Under the pieces are notes generated by a model. It saw nothing but the letters and a program-made list of their open reading frames with translations. It was not told the origin of the DNA and made no database searches. From Callipepla californica brunnescens (Eukaryota > Chordata > Aves > Galliformes > Odontophoridae), in NCBI GenBank assembly GCA_023055505.1, contig JALIRH010000007.1, positions 12,899,773 to 12,963,772 on the forward strand: a DNA stretch of 64,000 nt. The letters are read 5' to 3'. Each line of letters starts with the position of its first letter. Position 1 is the first letter of the stretch. The translations under genes and the position numbers were made by a program. Shown piece after piece: positions 26,329-44,138 of the stretch.

Positions 26329-29300
26329 GTAGGATTCTGCATATTTTATAGTCCTAGAAAAAGACTACAGGAGAGACCTGTGCTGTTAGTTTTGTGTAGA
26401 TTTATATTGCAGAAGCTATACTGTGCATTTTAAAACTATTGTCTTTTTTCTTAAAAGTACAAATTGTTTTTTTTTGTCCCAGGTATTTCATAGATAAAAA
26501 AAACATTTATTATAGTCTTGCAAACACATATGAAGTAACAGCCTTTACTGCTTTAATGTCCTTCTCCCCACCTGCCCTCATCTAAAGCCTTTGTTGCACA
26601 AAGGTGTAGTACTTAGCACTTCATTGTTTTTGTGGAATATAAATTGGATGTTGTCAGTTGAGCAAGTACTGTGAAACGGGGACCGATTTGGCACAACTCT
26701 AATTTATTAGATATAAGAATGCATTCTATTGTTTCTTGTTTAACTATTCTGTGGCCTAAAAGACAAGGAGAGCTGCAGTACTGGGGAGAGAATTACAGAG
26801 GTTTGTTTCCCTTTCCGTTCTTTGAAATATCCATTGGATATTAGCAAGACCTTTGCTTTGTAGGTATGTGATGTGTTCTAGCTGCTTCCTGAAGAAGTAC
26901 ACTAATGCACTTGGTTCATATTTCACCAACTGCAATATTGTTTTGTGTGTTTATGGGACTAAGAGGCCATCTTCCACTGGCAAGAGAAGTTGATGTGAGA
27001 ATGTGGTCTATATTGGTCTTGGGAATTCCTGTCTGTCATCTATCTGTCTGACATTCTATCATCTGTGTGATAGAATGGAGGAAAAGGTGACTGTGCAAGT
27101 TGCACAGTCCCTTTCAATTTTTAGGAGAGTTTTAATCAGACTGGGATAACGTAACAGATTCTTGTGAATTAAATGCAATCTTTTTAAACTGAAATTAGGT
27201 AAGGATAAAGCAGTGTCAATGTTGGGACTGCTGTAAGTGTCTTAAATAAGTAGCTGCTTGTGTCTGATTCAGACACCTGATATGTGAGGTGTGTCCATCC
27301 TAATCTTATTATACTTAAATATATTCTTGTAGCAGTAATTTTAAATTGTATCAAAAGGAAATGGTAGTTAAAATCGGTCTCATTTCCTTTTCAAAATCTA
27401 GGTATGTGAAATTTTCATGAACTATCGTGTAAAAAAAAAAAGTAGAATTTAGAAATGATAGCTAAATCAGTTTATTTTTTAATCATGGTGTACATTTTAC
27501 TGAATTTTCTATTCCAATATACATATAGAATCTTAAATTTCAACATACAAATAATGCAGTGAATAGAAGGTAATATTTCTTTGGTTCTTCAGAAAAGATT
27601 GGTCACAGTGTATTCAGATGTATGTTGTTAAGGCTACTTTATTCTAAAATCTCAGTGTAACTAGTCTATTTTTTTCTTGATAGGAGCTTTAAGGCCTTGC
27701 TGCTCGTTTTAATGAGTACTTTTCTTTCTAACTCTGATATTATTAAGCAATTCAGTTCTTATTGTTGAAAAATTGATAGTTTCCAATGTAGTTGGAAACA
27801 CTGAGGGTTTGTTGTTTTTTTTTATCTTCACGTTTTGCTCCTTAAAATTTTTGTTTTGCATTTTCTTAAATATATTTCTCTTTCTGATGTTGAGATGTTT
27901 CATCAGAGAGGGATGAGGGGCACTCCGCTTTGTGTCAGGATGTGAATTTCATTAAAGACCAGAAATTTGCTGTAGTTGGTAGTAAGTTCATAAACTGTTT
28001 TGTGTCCTGTCCTATAATTGTTTTTGTTCAGCACTAATGCTTACGAATATGTACTACACATTATGTAGGTTTTCTTCAAGGCACGTCTCCATTACATTTG
28101 TTCAGTATTCTGTTTTTGATTCTCATTTTATGTTGACTTAATTGTTAATCTCTGTAGATATGTTTTATTTCTATTTCACTTATTTCTATGTCACTTTATT
28201 TCAGAATTTCAGTGTATATAGTTAAAATTTAATGTATGTATCTCCACTCTTTCAAACAGTGCGTATGTATATGTGACTGAGTGCTTTTCTTACTAGGTTA
28301 TGTACCGGGATGGTATTGTAGAGTGCCAGATCATCATGTAGATATCACAGATACAGTCATAAAGAGAAAATAAACAGAGATTACATAAATAAAAAAAGTG
28401 GAAGCTTAATCGTGGGAGGTCTGAAAGAGGCGGAATGAAAAATTCAGTTCTGAAGTAGCAAACAGCTGTCAATTGCTATAGAAAATTGGAAAGGAATGAG
28501 AATACATTTGGAAAATAACATAATTTGCAAATATACATAATATATTATACGTATGTAACGTGGGTAAAGCCAGTATCATCATTAAGCTTCCTTACATACA
28601 AAAGTTGAGGATTTTTCTTTGTGCCTCACTCAAGAAATCCTAAATATAGACTTGCAAGTATTATCAAATCTAAAAGATTTTCTCCTATGAAGTATCTGTT
28701 TCAGGAACTTGGAGATGTCTGTCACTGAAACATTAAATTTTTGAATCCACAGAATTGAAAGCTACAAGTGAGCATTCCCACAACTTTTAAGTCTCCCAGT
28801 AAAGTATTGGCAAGTACCATCTTTTCTTTAAATGTGATTGCACAGTACAGAGCAGCCTCATTAAAGCTGGCTTATTGTAAAAGTACAAATTTGCTGTGGC
28901 AGTCTTTTCAGCTTGAGTGGGAGTTTAAGACACTGCATGCAGAATGTTACAGCTCCAATTTTATCGTTCATTAATGAGCAGCATCACCTGATGCAAGTTT
29001 AGCATATTTGTGTTTGATGCCCTGAAGACAAATGAGTATGATCAAGAAGTGAGATTCAGAAATGCTTCACTTTTTTTCTTTTGGAGGAGGAAAAAAGAAG
29101 CCAAGTACGAAAATCAGAAATATGTACTAAGAAAAGTGAAATTGGTGGTTTTAGTAACTTTAACACTTTCAGCTGTCTTCAGGTAACACTTGCATTTGCT
29201 GTCATGTTGTTGGTAACATTAATTCTTCTATAGTGTACCACTTTGTTAGTGATCAGGATCTATATATTAAAATTCTGCCTTACTATTTATTCCATTACAA

Positions 29301-32300
29301 AAAATGTCCAAAACAATTCAGTGTTCTGTATCTGAATAATTGAAACTTGAAAGCAATGCTTCTTCTAGGAGGATCTTTTTTTTTTTTTCCTTAAGTATTT
29401 TAAGTGTTGCTTAACAGCGAAAGTGTAAATGTAGTCATTATTTCTTTTGAAATAAAAACTTTATTTTACTACTTGATGTGTTACTATACCAGAAAGATAA
29501 TTGTGAGAAAGGAGATCCCTCTGATGATATCTGTATAGAGGTTTAATGAATACCAGGAATGCCGATTGCATCATATAGGGCATAAAACGCTGTTTTTTTG
29601 GGCTTCTACTTTTAAACAGCTGCCTAGCTGTTACTAATTGTTTGTGTCATAGGTCTTTCTTTTCTTAACTTAATCCAAAAACAGATGAGAGCTGTCAGGA
29701 GCTGCATATTAGTACAACTGATTATTACAGATAGATTCGAAGAGTTGTCAGCTGGTTAGAATAGCTGTTCCATACCTGTTTCATTCCACATGTTTGTTAT
29801 ATTCTCTGTCACTCACCATTGATGCTACACAGTGATTATATATAATAATTATAATATATGTACGTAATCACTGTATATGTAGAGATTAGTGATATATATA
29901 GTTATATACTTTATTACAAAAGACTTAATTAAAAGAAGGTAACTTACAGCTGTTCTTCTATACTGTTGTTCTCTCCATTGTATTCTTCCTTTCTAAGACC
30001 TTGAAAGCTTTAAATTTTTTCTATTACTTTTTCCTTTCTTCCGTAATTCTTCACAGGATTTTACTCTTTTGAGCCTTAAATTGCATTTATTTACAATAGA
30101 AGATATAAATTAAGCATGAATTGAAATGTTCCATCTTTTTTTCTCATGTTCTTCCTCTCATTCTCCACCTTTCACATCTTCTAAAATATGACCAAAACTA
30201 CTAGAGGAATTAATAACCCTGAAGTGTCTTTCATTCCTTTGATTTTTTTTATTTATTTTTTTTTAATTTTCAGTCATTAGTACTGTGCAAGTTTAAAACG
30301 TTAAGCTATTTATGCAGTAATATATACTAGGAATAATTGTGATTCATTAGCTGGCTAGTGAAATAATAAAATGTTGTACGTCTAATTTATAATGTTGGTT
30401 TTTGATCAGGATTTGGCTTCAGTCTGGTAGAGCACAGGAAATCAGTAAGTTCATGAACTACATCGTGTAGAGCTTATGAGATGTATTCAGTTAATTTTTT
30501 TTGCCACTTGTGATTAATTCAGTATATTTCACATGACGTAAATGAACTTAGTTTTGCTGAAGTCTTTGTAGTTGGTTTACCATAGATTTGTAAGTCATGA
30601 TATGAAAAGTAATGCAGAAATATTATTCTATAACAACAATTTTTCTATTTCACTTTTCCCTTTTAAATTTGAAAATAGTTTTTCCATTTCAGTTTTTGCA
30701 TGCTGTCACTTTCTCTGTTTTGCCTGCTGAACTACTTGAGGCTTTATCCAACAGAAAGATGACACTTTTTATGAAGTATTTTTTATTTAGCTGTTCTCAG
30801 TGCTAAAAATCTGTTAGGTTAAATCTCTCAGGTTGCTACAATCTGAAGAACTGTAAGCTCTTCAGTAAGAGCTCTTGCCACATTCCCCAAGAACTGTCCT
30901 TGTGTATTTTATTGTTGAAAAATGGATGCAGTAGAGCATGCCTGCCTAATGTCTTCAGTCTGAAAACTCATAGTCACAGCTTCCTTTCTACTAAGAGCAG
31001 GTCTTGCTGTTGAATATTTCATAAGTTTTCATTGCATAGGCTGATTGTGTTTTATTTCTACCAGTGTATTCAGGACATAGGTAAGCCAGTCAAGCTACTG
31101 ACTGGAGATGTTTATTCATATTTGTAGTTGTTCATGGCTTGAAATGTTAAAGTGACAGCTTTAGTCAGTTTAGTTCACATGTATAATCTCTATAATCAGT
31201 TTACTCAAATTTTCATTGCTCTTTTAAGCTCTACTAATATTAAAATGTACTAATTTGTATTATAATGCACACATAGTCCAGATGGAAGCTTGAGATTGCT
31301 AATCAGTTATAGCGGTGTTCATTTTTTGATTTTCATTTCCAATCACAAACAATTCAGTAGAAATTTAATACTGTTTTTTAAAAACAACAACCAACCTGTT
31401 TCTACATCTTGATTTCATGAAACAGATTCACTTCCTGTTAGTCTGAATTCCAAAAGTTCACAATCTGTCTTTACACTTCTATTTTTTAAAGTATCTACTT
31501 AGTGCTGAAATTGTGGCTCTTACTGAGGATGTCCTAGTCATTTCTTTTGCTTGCTCTAAGCTTGTCTAATAGCACAGCTGCAGTAGATGGAGATGCAGTG
31601 AGATAAATATGGAACCTGAGGCTGACCCTTTATTATTTTCATTTTTAAAAAGTCTTCTGGGGTCACCAACCAATGTGATGGTTTGATGACTTAAGGGAAA
31701 AAAAATTAAGAACAGTTTACAGTCCGTACTTTTCCTGTGTCATTGGAATACTTTTGCATTAATTTGTGACGCAGTTATGTCATTTGAAATGTCAACATTT
31801 TTGGAACCAGAGTGAAGTATGAGGTAGGTATCTTTTGGGGTTTAGTCCAAATGAACCTTTAACTTCTTCACTTTTCTTAGCAGTGTCTTAACCAGAAAAG
31901 GCACCTAAATTCATCCATCGTAAATTTCAAGGTTTTTTTTAGGTAGTGGTGGTTTTCGTTTTACTGTGTTTTGAGTGCTTGAACACCATCATATACCTCG
32001 CTGGATGAGAATTTTGAGACAAAACATAGCTTGTATTTGCTGAACATTTGCTTCTAACAGCATGGATGTCAATAGAACCAAGAACCATTGAAAAATGTGA
32101 CCACTTTGTGGAGCACTTGAGTAAGGTGTAAGAATTGTGGATCCTAGGCTGTACTCTGATCCTTAGTCTTCGAAAAATATCCTAGTCACCATATAACCTG
32201 GAAATTTGAATTATTGTACTGTGAAAAATTAAGGATATTTGAATTTTTGTGATGGGCTGCATTGAGGCTGCAAGGTGTTCTGCTGAGTAATAGAATATTT

Positions 32301-32534
32301 GGGTCTATGTTCTGCTTTGCAGTGCATGAGAATTTTCAACTGAACAAATTTTTCTTCTTATAGGAACAAATCACTGTCATTCTGTAGCTACTTTTTAAGC
32401 AACAGTTAAAGCTTCCTTTGTCCAAGATACTATGACTGACTTCAGTTCACACTGATGAAAGTGTTTGCATGTTGCTTTTCTTTAAGCTGTGGTGGATAGC
32501 TTTGAGCTGTTCATTTGTAAAAGCTCATTGTGTT

Positions 32535-32586
32535 AATAAAAGATGGTACTAACTATATTTTTAGCAAAAAAAAAAAAAAAAAAAAA
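32535..32586 (+). repeat. AATAAA plus A21 tract (possible retroposed 3' end)
   Basis: AATAAA at 32535-32540 is followed 25 nt later by 21 consecutive A (32566-32586). This is the spacing of a polyadenylated mRNA end written into the genome. The upstream few hundred bases lack a coding frame I recognise. The 10-mer aagaactgta follows the tail and recurs at 30847-30856, a possible target-site duplication that may be chance. Confidence 0.4.
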
Positions 32587-34656
32587 GAACTGTATTGTCT
32601 GTTTTATTTGTGCATTTGAGTGAAAATCTTTTTTTTCTGCATTAGGAAAATGTTCTCTACGGGATTTAATTTTAATGTTTAAGTGTATTTAAACCCAAAA
32701 CTGCCAGCTAAAAGCTAATCTGTAGCATAATGAGTCAGATGATAATGAAACAAGGTAAAAGAAAACTCATAATTCCTTGTTTGCTGCTTATAGAGTCTCT
32801 AAAGAGCTGTGGTGAAGTTTGTACTCGGTTTCTGAGTGGCAGCTATGATTTTTGACAAGTATATTGTCCGCTTCTGAAAACTGTAGGCATCAGGAACTGT
32901 TACACTCAGGAAAATGGGATTGCCTGATTTATCTATTTTCCTTTTTAAAGATTGCTACCACTTTCACTGTGTCAAAAATTAAAAATAGAAGTCTAGAATA
33001 TATACATCATTTTGAAAGCATTCACAGTATTTTCCCCTTCTCCTTTTTATTTCATGTGTTTAATATTCAGTTATTAATGCATGTTACAGCTGAATGAAGA
33101 ATCATTTGAATAATCACTTAAATTATAAAATATGAATGATCACTGCACCACACTCTTAAAACAATGAACTATCATAGCTGATAAATAAGAGCAGAATGGG
33201 CATCTCACAAGGACAGAATGTTTGTTCAGAGACCTTTTCATTCTAAGGAATGTCAGCTGGATTATAATTGGCTCTAATTAGCACACTGTTCAGCTATAAA
33301 AATGCTTTACCTTGAAGCTCAGTGATACTCAGATGTGAAGTTCCTTCCCACCTTTGAAAACATCAAAGTAACTGCTTTCAGTATAGCTTTTATGACTGAA
33401 AACTTGAGTGGTCAGTGTAGGGAAGGGGCAGATATATCAACAGGCATCAAGAATATTGATCTCTGGGTGGAAGAACTCTTTAAGAGTTAACTGGTGAAAC
33501 CTAATTTATTGTGTATAATTGAATATCTACATATTCTATCATTTGGTGTTATTAGGATACTTTCAGCAATGTGCAAGATAAAGGAAAAAAATATTATTAG
33601 AATTGTGAAGATTTATTAGCTATCCCTTAGACAGTGATGATTCTGATGTCTTTTAAAATTGATGATCCCAAAACTGATAATCCCAACTGAGATTTTGTTA
33701 TAATACAACAGAACTCATTTCAAATGATCTTGTGTATGTAGTTAACTTGTGTGGATTGACAACATAATAAGGATGAAGGTCATGGTTCCAGGCAGAAAGA
33801 CTGACCTGATTCACATAAGAAGTTACACAAGAAAATCTGTCTGGTGATGTTCTGTGCTATCTCCTGTAGCTTGAGAGTTTTTCTTTATATATGCACTGAA
33901 GATGAGAACAGCATTTCAGACACTGTTAGGCCAAAGCCTTAGGTTATTAAAAGATTGGGGAAAGTTCCTCCATCAATATTCTCTATTGATATCAGTTATG
34001 ATCTCTATCTTTAGATGCATTGTGGAGGTAGGACAAGTTATCCTTTTAACGTTTCTGTTATCTCGAGCAAAATATTAAGGGTTTTTGTGTATGCACTTAG
34101 CTGTGCTTCCTGTACCCACTGGCAGAGTGTGCTGTTTCTCATAGCTAGAAGAAGAGAACTGATGATTTCTTCTATTCCTTCATGTGTAGCACAAAGATGG
34201 AGAATCACAGGTAAAATGTGAGTTAGAACTGTGATGTCAACCATGAAGTGTAAGAGGTTTGTGTCAGAGCTGTAAGGTTTACGATCTTTGGTGCACTGCA
34301 TGTTTTCAAGCTAATTTACTTGTAGTAAGAGCATGTCCAACCCTTTATTTTGTTCTCTGTATGTATGCAGAATGATTTGTGCTACAATGACAAAAACATC
34401 TTTCATGATTCAGTATATGGGATGGATACCAAATGAAGTATGGATTTAAGAAAAGAAACCTCAACTTATGGTTAGGTTTGTGTCTAAGGCAGCTGGGTGA
34501 CATTCCTTTTTCCAGACAAATTTTGACTAGATGTCGAAGGACACTCAAAATAAATAAATAAATGAAAACAGAAGGATGCATTTACTAGAGTTGAGAAAAA
34601 TTCCATAATAAAACTTTTTTTGTATCATGCAGTTTAAGTAAATGACACTGCAGGAA

Positions 34657-34657
<1 letters not shown>

Positions 34658-34696
<39 letters not shown>

Positions 34697-34724
34697 TATA
34701 TACATCATATATATATGATGTATA
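34658..34724. repeat. (AT)n microsatellite with 22-bp palindrome
   Basis: A perfect AT run of about 37 bp (34658-34694) is followed by catatata spacers and a perfect 22-bp palindrome at 34701-34722 (tacatcatata and its complement). It ends about 165 bp before exon 5. The tract can extrude as a cruciform and is probably length-variable. Confidence 0.9.
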
Positions 34725-34889
34725 AAACGCAGATTTTGTAGTTAAAATATGGACCAATTTCAGCTGAAGGAAACCACAGTAAAGATCATTTAGGTGTGGA
34801 AACAGATCAGCTTCACAAAATTAAAATGCCGTTCCAGTTCATATCTCATTGCTTCTAATGTTTGATTTTTTTTATATTTTGTTCTACAG

Positions 34890-34989
34890 TGTAATGTGGG
34901 AACCAATGGGAGATGGTAGAAAGATCATTTCTCTGGCTGATAACAACATATTACTGTGGGATTTGCAGGAAAGCTCAGCCGAAGCTGTG
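34890..34989 (+). CDS. EIPR1: EIPR1 coding exon 5 (residues 139-172)
   Basis: This 100-nt exon completes Cys139 and encodes [18 protein letters not shown], then [28 protein letters not shown] is a clear WD-repeat strand pair ending in a WD dipeptide (162-163). The acceptor is ctacag at 34884-34889 after an AT-rich pyrimidine tract. The donor is gtaaga at 34990. AT microsatellites flank it on both sides (34658-34724 and about 35009-35027). Confidence 0.96.
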
Positions 34990-35008
34990 GTAAGAATTTT
35001 ATTACATA

Positions 35009-35027
35009 TAAATATATATATATATAT
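35009..35027. repeat. Short (TA)n tract after exon 5
   Basis: This TA run of about 19 bp starts 20 nt into intron 5, followed by a T7 run. With the tract at 34658 it brackets exon 5. Confidence 0.8.
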
Positions 35028-37365
35028 TTTTTAAGAAATGTTTGTACTGCATTCTAGCATATTCTCAGTACTCACCGACCTCAAATTTGCTTATCTTTTA
35101 ACTACCTATTCCCTAATGACTCTTCAAAAGTGTGTTGCTTTCAACACGTGTTGTGGGAAATGAATGCAGTATCAATTGACTTGATAGTTATTAAGAAGAG
35201 GTAACTGAATTTTTAGCTGTTGCTAATGGTTAATTATTTCCTTTTTACTAGAGTTGCCCTTTCATACTGATATTGATGATCAGGGGCTTCAAAGATTTTT
35301 CTAATTCACTTGATAATAAATAAACCAATGTTGGTTGATATCTCACAGCACTGCTTTATATTTAATTTTAAACCCTTAGACACAGATGTCACATAAATTC
35401 CCCCACTTACTTTGCGCTGCTTTGAGTTTTCAGACTGTTCAAATTAATTAACTCATTTTTTAAAACCATTATATCTGAATTTCAGGTATATATAGGTTAA
35501 AATGTTAATAATTTGTCTCAGTTGGTAGAAGGCTGAATGAGCAGTTGATTTATTGTATCCATGCTGTTTATGATTTTTTCTAGACAATTTCAATACCCGC
35601 CTAAAAGTTAATACTTTTATTTTTTAGGCAAACTATCTTCTTCTGTGTCCAAATCAGTGCTTATGAGATCAAAATTCAAAAGATGAGATGTCTTAGTCCT
35701 TATTGGTGTTTCAATAATATACTGATGATTTCATTTGAGTACACCGAAGTAGTTTCTTCAAGGCTAGGACAGACATTTCTATTTTTCAGATTCATTCCTT
35801 TTGTAAAAGCCCTTCATTCACTGAGGATAAAAATGTGCAGTTTTGTTCATATGGCATTGATTAACTATTCTTTTTCAGAACTTGTTCTTTTTGATTTCAA
35901 GTCATTGTTCTTCTTTAATTCTGGTACTTTATCATACTTCCCTACTAGTGCCTTTACTCAATGATCCTCTTAAGCACTTATAACCATTTTAAAGTTTATC
36001 AGTGTATAGTTGGATTTACGTTCTTCTAGTTTTTTTGTCCAGATTTTTTTCTTAAGTCTGCGTATTTTTTTTATTTGAAAAAACTAATTCTGTTGCCTGA
36101 AAATAGACAGCAGTCGTACTCACTTTCTCCTTACATACCATAAATCACTTCTGTGTTTTTGAAATATTGTGTTGAAGCTGTATATTGTCTTCTCCTAAAC
36201 AGAAGAAATCATGTGAGATTGGTTGTGCCTATAATACGCCTCTTGTGATGTTTTTCTTCCACAATCACAGTCAACTTTTCTGCCATTAATGAAGTGGGTG
36301 GCTTATTTTGAAGCTCATTTTGTATTTTACATAAGGATTCTTCCAGGATTCCTTCTATTAAACAAGGATCCTTTATGTATGGAAGTTTTCCTCTCATTTC
36401 TTCACTGTCCTTAGTTCTACATGCTTTCTGTTGCCTGAACATCAAAAAATTTTGTGTTAGTACCAGGGTAGAGATCCAGTACTTTAATCTGCTTGTGTGG
36501 AATCCCTCTCAATGAAACACTTCTAAATATGAATACCATGTACAAGGTGACTGCTCAGGTGCTTTAAATTTGTATAAGCTTTAATCAGATTAAAATGCCA
36601 TAATTTTGCTTTTCAACCCCTCCCCCTGCCCTTTCAGATATGAGACAATCAGCTTCAGTTCATTACTAGAAATACATCTAATCTGCAGAGACTGCATCTT
36701 GGATTTTTTTTCTCATGTTTACATGAAATCAGGAGGAGTACAATTTGCTTTACTGCTTCAAAGATGAAGTTGATTATTCTTTTATTAACTATGGAGACAT
36801 ACAGCTGTCTGTTCAAGGCATGGAAGTCTTGTATTGGAATTGGAACTTTAAGTTCATACAGATTGTAGATTTGTGATCTAGTGCCTTCTGTTATTTTAAT
36901 AAGCATGTATGTGGTGACATGAAGACGTGGGCCTTGATTTATTTATTTATTTTTTTTAATGCTGCTATACATTTATTCAAGAGCTTTTGACACTGATTCT
37001 TTTACCGCAGATAAAATGTGGCATTTTGACATGGAAAAACACACATTTCATGAGTCTTTTATAGCTGATTATGAAAGTGAAAGCATTTACTTATTTGCTC
37101 ATTTAAGACAGCTACAAATGACTGTAGTATGTCCATGTTGTCTAAACGAAGTCTCAACGCATCCAGGTCTGAAACTTAGTTCAGGTTATCAAGAAGCATA
37201 GTACTTCTAATATTTCTGAATACGTTACATTGTGTAAGCCTTTGTAAACATTTTGAGACACAATCAGTTCTATCTTCCTAATTTTTACCACTTTTACAAT
37301 AGGATTTTGAAATTCTATTATGCCTGAAAAGTTAGGCTGTTGTGCTGTATTTTGTCCTTAGTGGG

Positions 37366-37418
37366 ACTAATTTTCCTTTACACTTAGAAAGGAACTAATT
37401 TTCCTTTACACTTAGAAA
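37366..37418 (+). repeat. 28-bp tandem duplication before exon 6
   Basis: The 25-mer beginning actaattttcctttacac and ending ttagaaa occurs twice without mismatch, at 37366-37390 and 37394-37418, giving a 28-bp period. Each copy contains a pyrimidine tract and TTAG resembling a splice acceptor. The second copy ends 27 nt before exon 6. Confidence 0.95.
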
Positions 37419-37445
37419 CATTGATAATTTCTTTTTTTGTGTTAG

Positions 37446-37582
37446 CTTTCTAGTTCTGTAGCATTAGAAGGGAAAGGACAATTAAGATTTACTTCGGGAA
37501 GGTGGAGTCCACACCACAATTGTACACAGATTGCAACAGCCAATGATACCACTGTTCGAGGATGGGATACGCGGAGTATGAG
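37446..37582 (+). CDS. EIPR1: EIPR1 coding exon 6 (residues 173-218)
   Basis: This 137-nt exon encodes [20 protein letters not shown], then [19 protein letters not shown] and WDTRSM, plus AG of residue 218. [24 protein letters not shown] is a textbook WD repeat, with the structural His-Asp-Trp-Asp elements present. The acceptor is gtgttag at 37439-37445 and the donor is gtaaag at 37583. Two further acceptor-like CTTAG sequences sit 30 and 58 nt upstream in a tandem duplication. Confidence 0.96.
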
Positions 37583-42491
<4,909 letters not shown>

Positions 42492-42659
42492 GGTCTGGAA
42501 TGTCAGATACAATCATTCTCATGACCAGCTGATCCTTACAGGAAGCAGTGATAGCAGAGTTATACTGTCTAATATGGTATCAATTTCTTCTGAACCATTT
42601 GGACATATGGTAGATGACGATGAGCTGAGTGACCAGGAGGAGCAGCATCAAGAAGAGAA
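42492..42659 (+). CDS. EIPR1: EIPR1 coding exon 8 (residues 274-330)
   Basis: This 168-nt exon completes Trp274, then encodes [20 protein letters not shown] and [20 protein letters not shown]. It ends in an acidic low-complexity linker ([16 protein letters not shown]). The linker probably forms a flexible surface loop between the last two blades and is the least conserved part against human as I recall it. The acceptor is ttttag (42486-42491) and the donor gtatga (42660). Phase is 2 in and 2 out, with the same length as exon 7. Confidence 0.96.
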
Positions 42660-44077
42660 GTATGAAGTTTCCTAGGTTTTATGGATATGCTTATAGCTTG
42701 TCTTTTTGTTGAAATTGTTAACGTGCTATTCTTTCTGATTAGGATTTTTGTATACAGACCTTTCAGGTAAGTAGTTCGAATTACTGCTTAATTCTTTACT
42801 TAGAATCATGGGTGGAATCCATTCTTTTTTATCAAAACAGCATGGTCACTCTATTTGCACTGGTTGAAAGGGAGGTGGTGATGCTGAGGACCAGTCCTAA
42901 TGGCACCTGGCTGAGTGGAAAGATCACTTTAAGGGAGCTCTGGATCAGGTTGTGCACATGCGATTATCTGGGTTAAAAGAGGGAGTTTGGTTTTTTTTTT
43001 GGTTTTTTTTTTTTAATTTTTGTAATAGTGAGAGAATATGAGGGTGTGAGAGAGAACTGTTCCAAGGAAAACTCAAGTTTTTCAGCTATCTTGGTAGAGA
43101 ATAATGGATGCAGTTGGAAGAATATGTAAACACCATTCCACTTGGGTGAATTGTGTTTGTGCACATGTATTTTGGAGGGAATGTTTTGTTTTTTTTTTAA
43201 TTTGTGAAATATATTTGTTTTCGTCTTCTATATGAATATGCATAGAGGTTGCTCTGTAGAGCTAATGTGGCTCAAGGCTTTCTGATTTTGCATCCAGTGG
43301 TGATCTTTGAAGTGATCTTTAGTAGGTTCTTCCTTTGCAAAATTAGGATAATGATAGAGAAATTCATGCGAAATATTCTGAAGCCAACAGGCTAGTCTAT
43401 ATTCTTCTGTTCTTTGCAAAGTAGAAAATCTATGTATTCCATGACTGCACTGAGCAGTTGTTTTAAGTTAATTTAAAATGCAAAGTCTGCAGTGATATAG
43501 ACATGTTACTTCATGAGTGTTTTTTTGTTGTTATCCTGAAGAATTGTGAGAAGGTTTGAAGAATAAGGAAATTACAAAAGGATTCCTCTTTTACTCAGTC
43601 ATGTTCTTCAGATGTTTCAGTTAAACTTTATTTAATAAACTTAAGATCACTTCTGTAGTTGCACTTCTAAGGTAGCTCTGGCACATTTATTAATAAAATG
43701 CAGTTTTGCTCCAACTAGTTCTGACATTCTGGTGTCACATGAAGGACCTGGAACTCTTTTTGATTTTTTTCTTCCTTTTTCAATTAAGTAAGGAAGCTAT
43801 CTCAGGTATAAGAATGGTTAATTTTAAACATACAAAATGTCTTTAGAATCAGTCAGTGATATCAGTGCCTGGAAATTAAAAGCATCAGATGTATAGGAAA
43901 CTGCTCAAATTAACAGTTTGTATTTACCATCTGAAATGCACTTGAAGCACAACATTATGAATACTTACCTCTCAATTGCTTACCCTTGGCTTGGAATTGA
44001 AATTCATTCTGTTGTGAATGGAATATATCTATATTTAATGGAGTCTAGAAAGAAGTTAGTGTCATACCTTTATATAG

Positions 44078-44138
44078 AGTTGGACTAGATGATCCCTAGA
44101 GGTCCCTTCCAACCCCTACAATTCTGTGATTCTGTGAA
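44078..44138 (+). repeat. CR1 LINE, extreme 3' end
   Basis: Only the last 60 bp of a CR1 are present: 'gttggactagatgatcccta', 'gaggtcccttccaacccc' and two tail octamers ending 'attctgtgattctgtga'. This is a severely 5'-truncated insertion that looks comparatively young. Confidence 0.88.

Larger units (their letters stand above)
26329..34889 (+). other. EIPR1: EIPR1 intron 4 (8.6 kb)
   Basis: This intron is unusually AT-rich and nearly free of recognisable CR1. It holds an AT-rich inverted repeat (29829-29874), an AATAAA followed by an A21 tract (32535-32586) and a long AT microsatellite just before exon 5 (34658-34724). No coding feature was recognised. Confidence 0.8.
34990..37445 (+). other. 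EIPR1: EIPR1 intron 5 (2.5 kb)
   Basis: A TA repeat follows the donor at about 35009-35027 and a 28-bp tandem duplication lies at 37366-37418 just before exon 6. The minus strand is A-rich and gives chance-looking Lys/Glu-rich open frames at 36209-36445 and 36655-36906. I do not accept them as genes. Confidence 0.8.

Noticed and set aside
36959..37201. 80-codon + strand frame with a Cys-Pro-Cys-Cys motif in intron 5
   Set aside because: An isolated Cys cluster without a zinc-binding pattern, and no splice borders consistent with a cassette exon in EIPR1 phase 0.
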